A program made the position numbers and the translations under genes. Below are positions 1 to 8,614 of a DNA stretch of 56,367 nt, piece by piece. Every line of letters starts with the position of its first letter. The stretch's first letter is position 1. The notes beneath the pieces are model-generated. The model worked only from the letters and a program-made list of their open reading frames with translations, ran no database searches and had not been told where the DNA came from. Where the stretch lies: assembly GCA_045628865.1 (NCBI GenBank), contig JAZQQB010000049.1, positions 1-56,367 of the forward strand. The letters are read 5' to 3'. Source of the stretch: JAZQQB01 sp045628865. Lineage in GTDB: Bacteria > Bacillota > Clostridia > Lachnospirales > Lachnospiraceae.

Positions 1-715
1 GCCATGCAAACATGGTACCGGTTCTACCCATACCACACTGGATTTCATCTAAGATCAGTAAGATATCTTTTTCATCGCAAAGAGCTCTTACCTGTTCCAT
101 AAATTCCTTTGTTGCCGGATAAATGCCACCTTCGCCCTGAACTGTTTCAAAAAGGATTGCACAGGTCTTGTCTGTAACCAGATTTTTCACACTTTCAAAA
201 TCATTCATCTGTGCAAATTTAATGTTTCCAATACCTGGTTCAAAAGCTTCTCTATAATGAGGATTTCCCGTTACAGACAACGCTCCCATGGTTCTTCCAT
301 GGAAGGAATGCTCCATAGCAATGATTTCGTGATCTGTTTTACCATCCTTTAAAAAGGCATATTTTCTAGCAGCCTTTAATGCACCTTCAATGGCTTCTGC
401 ACCAGAGTTTGTGAAAAATACTCTATCTAAGCCTGATACTTTTTTTAATTTTTTAGCAGCCTCGATAGCTGGTACATTATAATAATAGTTTGATGTATGG
501 ATCAGCTTATCTACCTGATTCTTTAAAGTATCATTGTATTCTTTATTTCCATATCCAAGTGCAAAAACCGCGATTCCTGCACAAAAATCTAAATATTCTT
601 TTCCATCAAGATCATACAAATGAACATCCTTACCATGATCTAACACGATCTGAAAACGATTATAGGTATGTAATAGTGCTTTCTCAGCATCATCAATATA
701 TTCCTGCATTGTCAT
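1..715 (-). CDS. argD: Acetylornithine aminotransferase, C-terminal part outside window
   Basis: PLP-dependent transaminase that converts N-acetylglutamate semialdehyde to N-acetylornithine in cytoplasmic arginine synthesis. Translating the minus strand from the ATG at 715 gives about 238 residues beginning MTMQEYIDDAEKALLHTYNR. Class III aminotransferase blocks are visible: a YLDFCAGIAVFALGYGN segment, a TNSGAEAIEGALK phosphate-binding segment, HSFHGRTMGALSVTG and LLILDEIQCGMGRTG, the last holding the conserved Asp that binds the pyridine nitrogen. The PLP lysine lies further on and is outside the window. GGAGG sits just upstream of the start. The gene follows argB by about 23 bases, so the two are probably co-transcribed. 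Ornithine or GABA aminotransferases share these motifs; the neighbours favour ArgD. Confidence 0.93.
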   Translation of the reverse strand, partial: MTMQEYIDDAEKALLHTYNRFQIVLDHGKDVHLYDLDGKEYLDFCAGIAVFALGYGNKEYNDTLKNQVDKLIHTSNYYYNVPAIEAAKKLKKVSGLDRVFFTNSGAEAIEGALKAARKYAFLKDGKTDHEIIAMEHSFHGRTMGALSVTGNPHYREAFEPGIGNIKFAQMNDFESVKNLVTDKTCAILFETVQGEGGIYPATKEFMEQVRALCDEKDILLILDEIQCGMGRTGTMFAW

Positions 716-738
716 TATAGCGTCCTCCTAATAAAAAA

Positions 739-1635
739 CTATTTCTCTGAACCATCTTCATCACTTACGATGGCTGTACCAATTCCATTGTTTGTAAAGA
801 TTTCCAACAATAAGCAGTGTGGGATACGTCCATCCATGATATGTACTCTGTTTACACCATTTTTCACAGCTGAAGTACAGTTGTTTAATTTAGGAAGCAT
901 ACCGCCCCCAATAATTCCGCTTCCGATAAGCTCCTCTGCCTGTGAAGCAGTGATTCTTGAAATAAAGGAAGATTTGTCTTCGAAATCCTTGTAAAGGCCT
1001 TCTACGTCAGTTAAGAATGCAAGCTTTTCAGCGTGAACTGCTTTCGCAATGGCGCATGCCGCATCATCTGCGTTGATATTGTAACTATGGAAATTGTCAT
1101 CCATACCAATTGGGCATACGATTGGAAGAAAATCTTTTTCAAGTAAATCCATAAGAACCTTAGGATTTACTTCCTTGATATCTCCAACAAAACCGATATC
1201 CTGACCATCAGAATATTTCTTATCCACCTTTAACAAACCGCCATCTTTTCCACTGATACCTACAGCCTTTACACCAAGCTCCTGAACCATGGAAACAAGA
1301 CTCTTATTTACTTTATTTAAAACCATTTCAGCAATTTCCATAGTTTCTTCATCTGTTACACGAAGTCCGTTCACAAATTTCGCTTCCTTACCAACTTTAC
1401 CTACCCAACGGCTGATTTCCTTACCTCCGCCATGTACGATGATTGGCTTAAAGCCTACTAATTTTAAAAGTGTTACATCCTTGATTACATTTTTCTGTAA
1501 TTCTTCATTGCTCATAGCGCTTCCGCCGTATTTCACAACAATGATCTTTCTGTTAAATTTCTGAATATATGGTAATGCTTCAATTAGTACATTTGCCTTT
1601 GCCAATTCCTGATCTAAATTCATATTCTGTGCCAT
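739..1635 (-). CDS. argB: N-acetylglutamate kinase
   Basis: Phosphorylates N-acetylglutamate, the second step of ornithine synthesis. The 298-residue product has the amino acid kinase motifs KYGGSAM near residue 35 and VHGGGKEIS near residue 67, and a NADDAACAIAKA segment. It carries an N-terminal extension before the kinase core (about 30 residues including ALPYIQKF). In the family such an N-helix marks hexameric, arginine-inhibited enzymes, whereas the short 258-residue E. coli type is insensitive, so feedback inhibition by arginine is inferred. GAGGAG lies 7-8 bases before the ATG. It stands between argJ and argD on the same strand. Confidence 0.96.
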   Translation of the reverse strand: MAQNMNLDQELAKANVLIEALPYIQKFNRKIIVVKYGGSAMSNEELQKNVIKDVTLLKLVGFKPIIVHGGGKEISRWVGKVGKEAKFVNGLRVTDEETMEIAEMVLNKVNKSLVSMVQELGVKAVGISGKDGGLLKVDKKYSDGQDIGFVGDIKEVNPKVLMDLLEKDFLPIVCPIGMDDNFHSYNINADDAACAIAKAVHAEKLAFLTDVEGLYKDFEDKSSFISRITASQAEELIGSGIIGGGMLPKLNNCTSAVKNGVNRVHIMDGRIPHCLLLEIFTNNGIGTAIVSDEDGSEK

Positions 1636-1695
1636 TTTTCTATCTCCTCATACTCATAAAAACTATCTATTCTAATGCAATCTCAAATCTGACCA

Positions 1696-2922
1696 TTATG
1701 ATCTGTAATCTGCGTTGATTTTTACGTAATCGTAGGTAAGATCGCATCCCCATGCTGTTGCACTAGCTTCGCCCATCTTCATATCTACCACAACAGTTAC
1801 CTCTGGATCAGATAAGATCTTGGTGGCTTCCTCTTCACTGTAATCTGTAGCAACGCCATCCTTAAAGATCTGAATGCGTCCTGACTTGCTTTCAAAGAAA
1901 AGCTCTACATTTTCAGGATCAAAGTTTACTCCAGAATAACCAAGTGCACAGAGGATCCTTCCCCAGTTCGCATCGTGTCCGTAAATAGCAGCCTTTGTTA
2001 AAGAAGAACAAATAACTGATTTTGCTAAAATCTTGGCATTGACCTTTGTATCAGCACCAATAACCTTTGTTTCAAACAGGCAGGTTGCTCCCTCACCATC
2101 GCCTGCCATTTTCTTAGCAAGCTCTGTATTGATATAATTTAATGCCTCGCAAAATGCTTCAAATGCTTCACCCTCTGTAGTGATCTCGTCATTTCCTGCT
2201 GCCCCATTGCAAAGTACCAATAACGTATCGTTGGTAGATGTATCTCCATCAACGGAAACCATGTTAAAGGAATCATCTACACTTGCTTTCACAGCCTTTG
2301 TCAAAAGTTCCTTGGAAATAGCAACATCTGATGTGATGAATCCAAGCATGGTACACATATTAGGATGAATCATACCAGAGCCCTTACACATACCACCCAT
2401 TTTCACAGTCTTACCATTCACTTCAAAGGAAACGGCAACTTCCTTATTAACGGTATCTGTTGTCATAATAGCTTTAGAAGCAGCAGTTCCAGCTTCTAAG
2501 CTGTCATTTTTGGTTGCTGTTAATTTCTCAATACCTGTCTTGATTCTGTCTACATTGATCTGCATACCAATAACACCAGTAGAAGCAACAAGTACGCTGT
2601 CAGCAGGAATACCAAGTGCTTCTCCTGCTGCCTTAGCAGTCTGTTCACATACATCCATGCCCTGTTTACCAGTACATGCATTGGCAATACCACTGTTGAT
2701 CACAACAGCCTGTGCAAAAGTGGAATCGGAAACCACTTTTTTATCCCACTGTACTGGAGCTGCCTTTACCACATTTGTTGTAAAAGTTCCAGCAACCTTA
2801 CAAGGATACTTGGAATATACAAGAGCCATATCTGTTCTATTGGAATATTTTATATTTGCTTCTGCACTTGCAGCTTCAAATCCTAATGCAGCTGTAACGC
2901 CACCTTCAATCTTTTTCATCAT
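1696..2922 (-). CDS. argJ: Bifunctional glutamate N-acetyltransferase / ornithine acetyltransferase
   Basis: Moves the acetyl group from N-acetylornithine back to glutamate, which recycles acetyl groups; bifunctional versions also make N-acetylglutamate from acetyl-CoA. The 408-residue precursor is of normal length. ASTGVIGM (oxyanion-hole region) and KGSGMIHPNMCTMLGF are visible. The family cleaves itself before the Thr of an ATML motif; here the motif reads CTML with the nucleophile Thr at about residue 191, so the essential Thr is kept and the preceding Ala is Cys. Two adjacent ATG codons (2922 and 2919) could both serve as start. About 60 bases separate it from argB. argC, often next to argJ, is not in the window. 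Confidence 0.95.
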   Translation of the reverse strand: MMKKIEGGVTAALGFEAASAEANIKYSNRTDMALVYSKYPCKVAGTFTTNVVKAAPVQWDKKVVSDSTFAQAVVINSGIANACTGKQGMDVCEQTAKAAGEALGIPADSVLVASTGVIGMQINVDRIKTGIEKLTATKNDSLEAGTAASKAIMTTDTVNKEVAVSFEVNGKTVKMGGMCKGSGMIHPNMCTMLGFITSDVAISKELLTKAVKASVDDSFNMVSVDGDTSTNDTLLVLCNGAAGNDEITTEGEAFEAFCEALNYINTELAKKMAGDGEGATCLFETKVIGADTKVNAKILAKSVICSSLTKAAIYGHDANWGRILCALGYSGVNFDPENVELFFESKSGRIQIFKDGVATDYSEEEATKILSDPEVTVVVDMKMGEASATAWGCDLTYDYVKINADYRS

Positions 2923-2957
2923 CCTTTACCACCTTTCCTGACAATTTCTGTCCTCTT

Positions 2958-3407
2958 CTACTTATTAAATTCTGTAATATTTTTTTCATTTAAAGTAAAA
3001 TCGTAATAATTTAAATCTTCTCTTTTGGTCCATCCAATACAGTTCCAAAAAGCATTTCCGATATCATTCTGTGTGAAAGCAATCAGGGAAACCTTGTTGA
3101 TTTCTTCCTTCTTTAATGCTTCCATACAAAAAACAACCATTTTCTTACCAATGCCATGTCTTCGATAATTCTCATTTACACATACATGGTATAAACAGCC
3201 TCGTCGTCCATCATGACCACAAAGAATCGCTCCAACAATCTCGCCATCTTCCACTGCAACAACACTTGTAGTTGGATTTCGTCTTAAAAACCTTTCGACA
3301 CCTTCCCTGGAATCATCTACACTTCGAATACCAAATCCATGGATGGTCATCCATAATGCCTTTACTCCATCGTAATCATTTGCTGTCATTGTTCTAATTT
3401 CTACCAT
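2958..3407 (-). CDS. GNAT-family N-acetyltransferase, first gene of the arg operon
   Basis: A 149-residue single-domain GNAT. The acetyl-CoA binding signature is clear in the middle (LYHVCVNENYRRHGIGKKMV, the Q/RxxGxG/A loop), followed by a typical C-terminal NAFWNCIGW strand-helix. It resembles the YpeA-like branch. It is the first gene of the minus-strand run GNAT-argJ-argB-argD and is divergent from argG across the ARG-box region, so arginine control is likely. Context makes a supplementary N-acetylglutamate synthase possible, but the sequence alone does not fix the acceptor substrate; other small-molecule or protein acetylation cannot be excluded. Confidence 0.8.
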   Translation of the reverse strand: MVEIRTMTANDYDGVKALWMTIHGFGIRSVDDSREGVERFLRRNPTTSVVAVEDGEIVGAILCGHDGRRGCLYHVCVNENYRRHGIGKKMVVFCMEALKKEEINKVSLIAFTQNDIGNAFWNCIGWTKREDLNYYDFTLNEKNITEFNK

Positions 3408-3472
3408 GTTCTATCCCCACATTTCTATTTTAAGTAAATATACATTCATTTTTATTTTCAAACGTATATTTA

Positions 3473-3655
3473 TGAATTGAATTTCAAAAATAAACGACAC
3501 AATCTCTATGATACAGCTTGTGTAATCAAAAATCTACATTTTTTTCTTATTTATGAATAGGTATACATAACCTTTTCCTGTATTATTTTAATTGCGTATG
3601 CATAAATATACATCTAAATTTCAAATTATGCAAGGCTTTTTTGTATATTTCTTCA
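3473..3655. promoter_or_regulatory. ARG-box-like operators between argG and the GNAT-argJBD operon
   Basis: This divergent AT-rich intergenic region (3408-3818) contains several 14-mers like the ArgR/AhrC half-palindrome TGNATWWWWATNCA. TGCATAAATATACA at 3599-3612 matches at every position. TGAATAGGTATACA at 3554-3567 differs only in the central W positions. TGTATATTTCTTCA at 3642-3655 and TGAATTGAATTTCA at 3473-3486 are weaker. Further TGTATA half-sites occur at 3663, 3683 and 3719. Clustered boxes fit hexameric ArgR repression of both arms by arginine. The match is to a consensus recalled from other bacteria; binding is inferred. Confidence 0.6.
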
Positions 3656-3771
3656 TATTTTTTGTATATTCTTTTGAAAATATGTATATTTTTCTTCTTG
3701 CATTCACCGTATATTTGTTGTATATTAGTTGCAGTCGAAACATAATCCAATGAAAATTTGTTTCTTGAAAC

Positions 3772-3796
3772 ATGTATAAATTGGATTTTTATACAT
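3772..3796. promoter_or_regulatory. Perfect inverted repeat just before argG
   Basis: ATGTATAAA and its exact complement TTTATACAT flank a 7-base spacer, ending 9 bases before the argG ribosome binding site. It may be a further operator half-site pair (the arms contain TGTATA/TATACA as in the ARG boxes upstream) or a small 5'-UTR hairpin. Confidence 0.5.
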
Positions 3797-3818
3797 TTTT
3801 ATGATGGAGGATATCAAT

Positions 3819-5039
3819 ATGAAAGAAAAAGTTGTACTTGCGTACTCAGGTGGTCTTGATACCACTGCTATTATCCCATGGTTAAAGGAAGAATATGATT
3901 ATGAAGTAATCTGCTGCTGTATCGACTGTGGTCAGGAAGAAGAATTGGACGGTTTAAATGAACGTGCACAGTCCTGTGGCGCTTCTAAACTATACATCAT
4001 CGATGTTTGTGATGAATTTGCTGAAGATTTCATCTCTCCATGTGTAAAGGCACATGCTGTATATGAAAACAAATATTTATTAGGTACATCAATGGCTAGA
4101 CCATTGATCGCTAAAAAATTAGTAGAAGTTGCTAGAAAAGAAGGCGCTGTTGCAATTTGTCACGGTGCCACTGGTAAAGGAAATGACCAGATCCGCTTCG
4201 AGCTTGGTATCAAAGCACTTGCTCCAGATATTAAGATCATTGCTCCTTGGAGAAATGATAAGTGGAACATGGATTCCCGTGAAGCAGAAATCGAATACTG
4301 CCGTGCACATGGTATCGATCTTCCATTTAAAACAGATTCTTCTTACAGCCGTGACCGTAACTTATGGCATATCAGCCACGAAGGTCTTGAGCTTGAAAGA
4401 CCTTCTTTAGAGCCTAACTATGATCATCTCTTAGTATTAAGCGAACGTCCAGAAAACGCTCCAGATGAAGGAGAATATGTAACAATCGACTTTGAAAAGG
4501 GTGTTCCAACTGCTGTTAACGGCGAAAAGATGAAGTATGCTGATATCATCCGTAAATTAAACAAACTTGGTGGTAAACATGGTATCGGTATCATCGATAT
4601 CGTTGAAAACCGTGTAGTAGGTATGAAATCACGTGGTGTTTATGAAACTCCAGGTGGAACAATCTTAATGGAAGCTCATCAACAGTTAGAAGAGTTGATT
4701 TTAGATCGTGATGTATACCGTGAAAAAGCTGAAATGGGTGCAAAGCTTGCTCAGGTTGTTTACGAAGGTAAATGGTATTCTCCACTTTGTGAAGCTGCAC
4801 GTGCATTCATCGATGTAACACAGGAAACTGTTACTGGTACAGTTAAATTCAAGCTTTACAAGGGTAACATCATCAAAGCTGGTACAACATCTCCATATTC
4901 ATTATATGACGAATCATTAGCATCCTTCACAACTGGTGATTTGTATGATCATCATGATGCAGAAGGCTTCATCAACCTCTTTGGTTTATCAACAAAGGTT
5001 CGTGCTATGAAGAAATTAGAAGAAGTGAAAACAAAATAA
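3819..5039 (+). CDS. argG: Argininosuccinate synthase
   Basis: Joins citrulline and aspartate with ATP in the penultimate step of arginine synthesis. The product is about 406 residues. The N-type ATP pyrophosphatase P-loop AYSGGLDTTAI starts near residue 8. HGATGKGNDQIRFE and TDSSYSRDRNLWHIS carry the conserved aspartate/citrulline-binding residues. An upstream in-frame ATG exists at 3801, but it overlaps the Shine-Dalgarno GGAGG at 3807-3810, and the product from 3819 (MKEKVVLAYSGG) has the normal family N-terminus, so 3819 is chosen. The gene is divergent from the GNAT-argJBD operon and shares its operator region. It ends in an intrinsic terminator. Confidence 0.97.
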   Translation: MKEKVVLAYSGGLDTTAIIPWLKEEYDYEVICCCIDCGQEEELDGLNERAQSCGASKLYIIDVCDEFAEDFISPCVKAHAVYENKYLLGTSMARPLIAKKLVEVARKEGAVAICHGATGKGNDQIRFELGIKALAPDIKIIAPWRNDKWNMDSREAEIEYCRAHGIDLPFKTDSSYSRDRNLWHISHEGLELERPSLEPNYDHLLVLSERPENAPDEGEYVTIDFEKGVPTAVNGEKMKYADIIRKLNKLGGKHGIGIIDIVENRVVGMKSRGVYETPGGTILMEAHQQLEELILDRDVYREKAEMGAKLAQVVYEGKWYSPLCEAARAFIDVTQETVTGTVKFKLYKGNIIKAGTTSPYSLYDESLASFTTGDLYDHHDAEGFINLFGLSTKVRAMKKLEEVKTK

Positions 5040-5073
5040 ATTTAAAAAATTTCCTATGAAATAAAGAGAAAGA

Positions 5074-5106
5074 GGCTGTGAGATCATTCTCACAGCCGCT
5101 TTTTTA
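5074..5106 (+). terminator. Intrinsic terminator of argG
   Basis: GGCTGTGAGA, loop TCAT, TCTCACAGCC is a perfect 10-bp stem followed by GCTTTTTTA, about 35 bases after the argG stop. Confidence 0.9.
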
Positions 5107-5136
5107 CTTCTGCATCATATTAAAGATTCTCTGTTT

Positions 5137-5466
5137 CTACGCTTCAAATTTCTGAACCACAGCTCCTTCTTCAACACCCCAGTATTCCTTTGCATTTTCG
5201 ATTATTCTGTTTAATGCTTTGATGGCATCTTCATATTTTTCCTGGATTTCATAGATGATTGCCTGTGCCTGTAGGGCATCGTTGTATTTTGGTTGTCCTT
5301 CTTCGATCAAGTTATATGATTTTTCAAAGTACTCCAATGCCTTGTCATATTCTCCAGCGTCTGCGTAAAATCCACCCAATTCAAATATGACTCCGCTGTC
5401 CTTTGAAAAGCCTGCTTCTAATTCCTTTAAAATTGCATCCGCTTCCTCAACGCGGTGCTCCTTCAA
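5137..5466 (-). pseudogene. TPR-repeat protein remnant
   Basis: Encodes about 109 residues from a TTG at 5466, containing two to three tetratricopeptide-like helical pairs (VEEADAILKELEAGF; YDKALEYFEKSYNLIEEG; YEDAIKALNRIIENAKEYW). The same frame is open upstream to a stop at 5554-5556 and continues as TPR-like sequence (KRQVSIYEARIALKEH) with no ATG and no ribosome binding site. TPR proteins are normally longer and start with a proper initiation region, so this looks like the 3' end of a gene that lost its 5' part. Repeat copy A begins about 155 bp upstream of the open frame. It could still be a small expressed TPR protein started from TTG. Confidence 0.5.
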
Positions 5467-5709
5467 TGCAATACGTGCTTCGTAGATTGAAACCTGTCTT
5501 TTATCTGTATCATTATCATGATTCTTACTTATACTTATAGATAAATTGTCTGTTCAGAACCATGCATAAATATTTAATCACTGTGCGCACCTGATATACC
5601 TATCATCCTCACCCATCCACACAATTACAATCACCGGAACAGATAGTGAACTATCCAATTGGGAGAGTTGTTGTAAATGAAGCAAAATATGATACACTAT
5701 ATAACAAGG

Positions 5710-5842
5710 AACAAAGAGTGCAAAGCACTCTTTCGCGCCCGAGCGGTTGCGAAGCAAAAACTACCTCTCCGCGAGGTACGTATTCTTTGCGGAGCTTTTG
5801 TTTGATAGGAAGGAAATTCAAGGAATTTCCTTCCTATCAAAC
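5710..5842 (+). repeat. Hairpin repeat family 1, copy A
   Basis: About 130 bp: ACAAAG, a small hairpin (AGAGTGC-AAA-GCACTCT), TCGCGCCCGAGCGG, a CTACCTCTCCGCGAGGTACG hairpin, CTTTGCGGAGCTTTTGTTTG, then a long terminal hairpin (GATAGGAAGGAAATTC/GGAATTTCCTTCCTATC) closed by CAAAC. Copies with the same order of blocks are at 25341-25466 (reverse), 36153-36280 and 43916-44058. It overlaps the 5' part of a spurious extension of the following amidohydrolase frame. The rest of the 5467-5867 gap holds nothing else that I recognise. Confidence 0.8.
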
Positions 5843-5867
5843 TAGAATAATACCATGGAGGTACATC

Positions 5868-6692
5868 ATGATCATCGACTTTCATACCCATACATTTCCA
5901 GCATCCATTGCGCCAAAAGCAATTCAGTCTCTGTCTGCCACAGCTCATATAACTGCATGCACCGATGGAACTGATATTGGATTACAAAAATCCATGGAGA
6001 ATGCTGCTATTCAATATTCTGTATTGCTTCCAGTAGCTACCAAACCATCTCAGGTAAATGGCATCAATGAACTTGCAATAAAGATCAACGAAGCCTCTGC
6101 ACATACTGGTTTTATCTCCTTTGGAGGCATACATCCCGAATGTGCAGATTACAAGGATATTCTAAAAATGCTTGCAGAAAACGGTGTAAAAGGTATCAAG
6201 ATTCATCCTGTTTTTCAAAAAACATATTTGGACGACCCAAAATATCTTCATATCATTGATGAAGCCTGTAACCAGGGGCTTTATGTTGTAACGCATGCCG
6301 GTATGGATATTGGATTTCCAGGAGATACCAAATCAAGCACCGTTCACACGCTTCAGATGTTAGACACTGTTCACCCCGATAAGATGATACTTGCACATAT
6401 GGGTGGATGGGATGAATGGGATATGGTTTCTAGTGAAATCCTTGGAAGAGATGTTTATCTAGATACTGCATTCAGCGTTAAGCTGCCTTCCTTGTCTGAT
6501 GACAGACTTCTTAGCAAGGAGCAATTTACTCAAATGATCAAAAAACATGGTGCTGAACACATTTTATTTGGAACAGACAGCCCATGGAGTTCTCAAAAAG
6601 AGAGCATTACACTGATGAACGAACTTGGATTGTCCCGTGAAGAATTGGATATGATCTTCTATCAAAATGCCAAAATCATTTTAGGAATATAG
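5868..6692 (+). CDS. Amidohydrolase-family metal-dependent hydrolase
   Basis: A 274-residue TIM-barrel hydrolase of the amidohydrolase-2/TatD-like superfamily, predicted cytoplasmic. Metal-ligand motifs appear in order: DFHTHT at residues 4-9 (HxH), GIKIHP near residue 108 (Lys/His region), VVTHAG near residue 140, LAHMGGW near residue 175 and FGTDSPW near residue 237 (catalytic Asp). The frame is open further upstream to 5646, but that part lies in repeat copy A; ATGGAGG followed by six bases and the ATG at 5868 marks the true start. The substrate cannot be read from sequence. No close operon partner; the expansin gene follows with its own promoter. Confidence 0.8.
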   Translation: MIIDFHTHTFPASIAPKAIQSLSATAHITACTDGTDIGLQKSMENAAIQYSVLLPVATKPSQVNGINELAIKINEASAHTGFISFGGIHPECADYKDILKMLAENGVKGIKIHPVFQKTYLDDPKYLHIIDEACNQGLYVVTHAGMDIGFPGDTKSSTVHTLQMLDTVHPDKMILAHMGGWDEWDMVSSEILGRDVYLDTAFSVKLPSLSDDRLLSKEQFTQMIKKHGAEHILFGTDSPWSSQKESITLMNELGLSREELDMIFYQNAKIILGI

Positions 6693-6812
6693 TTTTTTAC
6701 AACACTAATATGAACCTGAAAATCTTTTTTTCCTTCAAAACCACCCTGCGTATTTTATCTTTTTGCATTAATTTTGTTTAATATTTCTGTAATATTTGTC
6801 ACGAAATTGCAA

Positions 6813-6841
6813 TAGACAATTAACATTTAAAAGTATATAAT
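6813..6841 (+). promoter_or_regulatory. Sigma-A-type promoter of the expansin gene
   Basis: TAGACA (6813-6818), 17-base spacer, TATAAT (6836-6841). The transcript would have a leader of about 100 bases ending in AAGGAGG before the ATG at 6952. Confidence 0.65.
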
Positions 6842-6951
6842 AGCTTTACGAATCATTCCGAATGTTGAAAATGCAAGTTGTAGGCAAATATTTCTTTGTA
6901 AAAAATATTTAACAATTCAACAGTACGAGTGGTGGAAAAGGAGGTTTTCAT

Positions 6952-8613
6952 ATGAAACTTAAAAACTCAAATAAGAAAATACTTACAGTTACACTTTTAT
7001 CATCGGCATTAGTTTTGACGTTTCCAACTAATCCAATTGAAGCAGCCAATCGTATATCCATTCAGGAACAAAGTGGCTTAGCCGTATCTTTGTCAGGGCA
7101 AAGCTGGGGAACAAGTTATGGTGTTAATGCAACATTAAATAATACAACCGGAAAAATGATTGATGATTGGAAGATTGTAATCAATTCCAACGTTACTATT
7201 GATCAAATCTGGTCAGCGAAGACAGCTACTGAAAATGGAAAAACTGTAATTCTTCCTATGGAATGGAACAAATCAATTGAGCCAGGTAGTAATATCCAGT
7301 TTGGTTACATTGGAACTGGTAAATATGATTCTAATCTAGATTATTCTACCTACTATAAAATAGATGGGGTTTGGACTCAGGAAACTAACACAAACTCATC
7401 TCTCACTACAAAACCTGAAGATACCAAAAATGAAACAGAAAAGGCAAGTGGCAACGTAAAAATTTCTTACGATGTTTCAGGCTGGGGAACAGGTTATTCA
7501 ATGAAAGTAACGATTACAAACTCAGAAAATAGTGACATTGAAGATTGGAAGCTTACAATCCCTGCTTCATTAGTAGATATCAACTCAAACTGGTGTACAG
7601 AAATTACAAAGGATAAAGATCTATTGATCATCACACCACTTGGATACAATCAGGCGATTCCTTCCAAGGGATCTGTAAACTTTGGTTTTATTGGTAATGG
7701 TACATGTCCTTCTGACATGAATTTCAATCTTTCCTATAAATTAAATGGTAAGTGGTATAATATTCAGGATATTGAACAAAATGTCGTTGAAGAAAGTAAA
7801 AATGAGAACAGTAACGTAGAAGAAAGCAAGGTTGAAGAATCCAACATTGAAGAGACTAAAGTTGAGGAATCCAACATTGAAGAGTCTAAAGTTGAGGAAT
7901 CCAAGGTTGAAGAATCCAAAGTTGAGGAATCCAAGGTTGAAGAATCCAAAGCTGAGGAAAGTGAAGAAGAAACCACTTCACTCGTAAATGATAAACAAGC
8001 ACAGTTTGGAAAAGAAGTACATGGTGGTGATGCTACATTTTATGGTGCAGGTCCTGGAGGATGTTGTAACATGGATGATTATGAAGACTTATATTATACG
8101 GTAGCTATGAACAGACCAGATTTTAATGAGTACAATTTGGCAGGTGCATACCTGGAAGTAACAGATAAGGATGGAGATAAGATCAATGTATTAGTTACTA
8201 ATGAACTTCCAGAAGGTCAGCCAGGGGACCTTGATCTTTCAATCTCAGCATTTGATGCAATTGAACCTTTGGAAACCGGTCGTATGAAGTGTACATGGAA
8301 GATTATCCCATTCCCTACCACAAAGCCAATTGCTTATAAATTTAAACCTAGCAGCAGTCAGTTCTGGGCAGAGGTTCAGATCCGTGAGCAAAGATATCCA
8401 TTAAAATCAGTGGAATACTTAAATCCAAACGGAGAATGGATACCGTTACAACGCAAACCATATAATTATTATTGTGCTCCTCTAGGAATGGGTAGTGCAG
8501 GTCCTTATACATTCCGTATCACTGATATGTATGGGCATGTACTTATTGATGAGAATATACCTCTTGATACAACAGAAAAAGTTATTCCAGGAAAAGCGAA
8601 CTTCCCATACTAA
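6952..8613 (+). CDS. Secreted expansin-like protein with two CBM2-like modules
   Basis: A 553-residue exported protein that probably loosens plant cell walls without hydrolysis. Residues 1-31 form a signal peptide (basic start, hydrophobic core, cut near IEAA-N). Residues about 33-145 and 165-275 are related beta-sandwich modules with GQSWGTSYGVNATLNN and GWGTGYSMKVTITN followed by DDWKI/EDWKL, the style of CBM2 cellulose binders. Residues 277-343 are an acidic VEES(K/N) repeat linker. Residues 351-553 match the bacterial expansin EXLX fold: GDATFYG start, GDLDLSISAFDAI with Asp428 at the key acid position, then a CBM63-like domain (FWAEVQIREQRYPLKSVEY) ending VIPGKANFPY. One of the two adjacent Trp of the Bacillus protein is Phe here. 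Strong ribosome binding site AAGGAGG. Confidence 0.88.
   Translation: MKLKNSNKKILTVTLLSSALVLTFPTNPIEAANRISIQEQSGLAVSLSGQSWGTSYGVNATLNNTTGKMIDDWKIVINSNVTIDQIWSAKTATENGKTVILPMEWNKSIEPGSNIQFGYIGTGKYDSNLDYSTYYKIDGVWTQETNTNSSLTTKPEDTKNETEKASGNVKISYDVSGWGTGYSMKVTITNSENSDIEDWKLTIPASLVDINSNWCTEITKDKDLLIITPLGYNQAIPSKGSVNFGFIGNGTCPSDMNFNLSYKLNGKWYNIQDIEQNVVEESKNENSNVEESKVEESNIEETKVEESNIEESKVEESKVEESKVEESKVEESKAEESEEETTSLVNDKQAQFGKEVHGGDATFYGAGPGGCCNMDDYEDLYYTVAMNRPDFNEYNLAGAYLEVTDKDGDKINVLVTNELPEGQPGDLDLSISAFDAIEPLETGRMKCTWKIIPFPTTKPIAYKFKPSSSQFWAEVQIREQRYPLKSVEYLNPNGEWIPLQRKPYNYYCAPLGMGSAGPYTFRITDMYGHVLIDENIPLDTTEKVIPGKANFPY
7786..7974 (+). repeat. In-gene tandem repeat coding VEES(K/N)
   Basis: Near-identical 15-base units (GTTGAAGAATCCAAA / GTTGAGGAATCCAAG types) are repeated through the linker of the expansin gene and alternate between GAA and GAG codons. 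Such tracts change length by slippage; they give an extended, negatively charged spacer between the binding modules and the expansin domain. Confidence 0.85.
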
Positions 8614-8614
8614 T

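Noticed and set aside
5646..5867. N-terminal extension of the amidohydrolase
   Set aside because: This stretch is repeat copy A read in frame; the ribosome binding site and the normal family start are at 5868.
7764..7976. Minus-strand frame of Ser/Asp/Leu repeats
   Set aside because: It is the antisense of the VEES repeat in the expansin gene.
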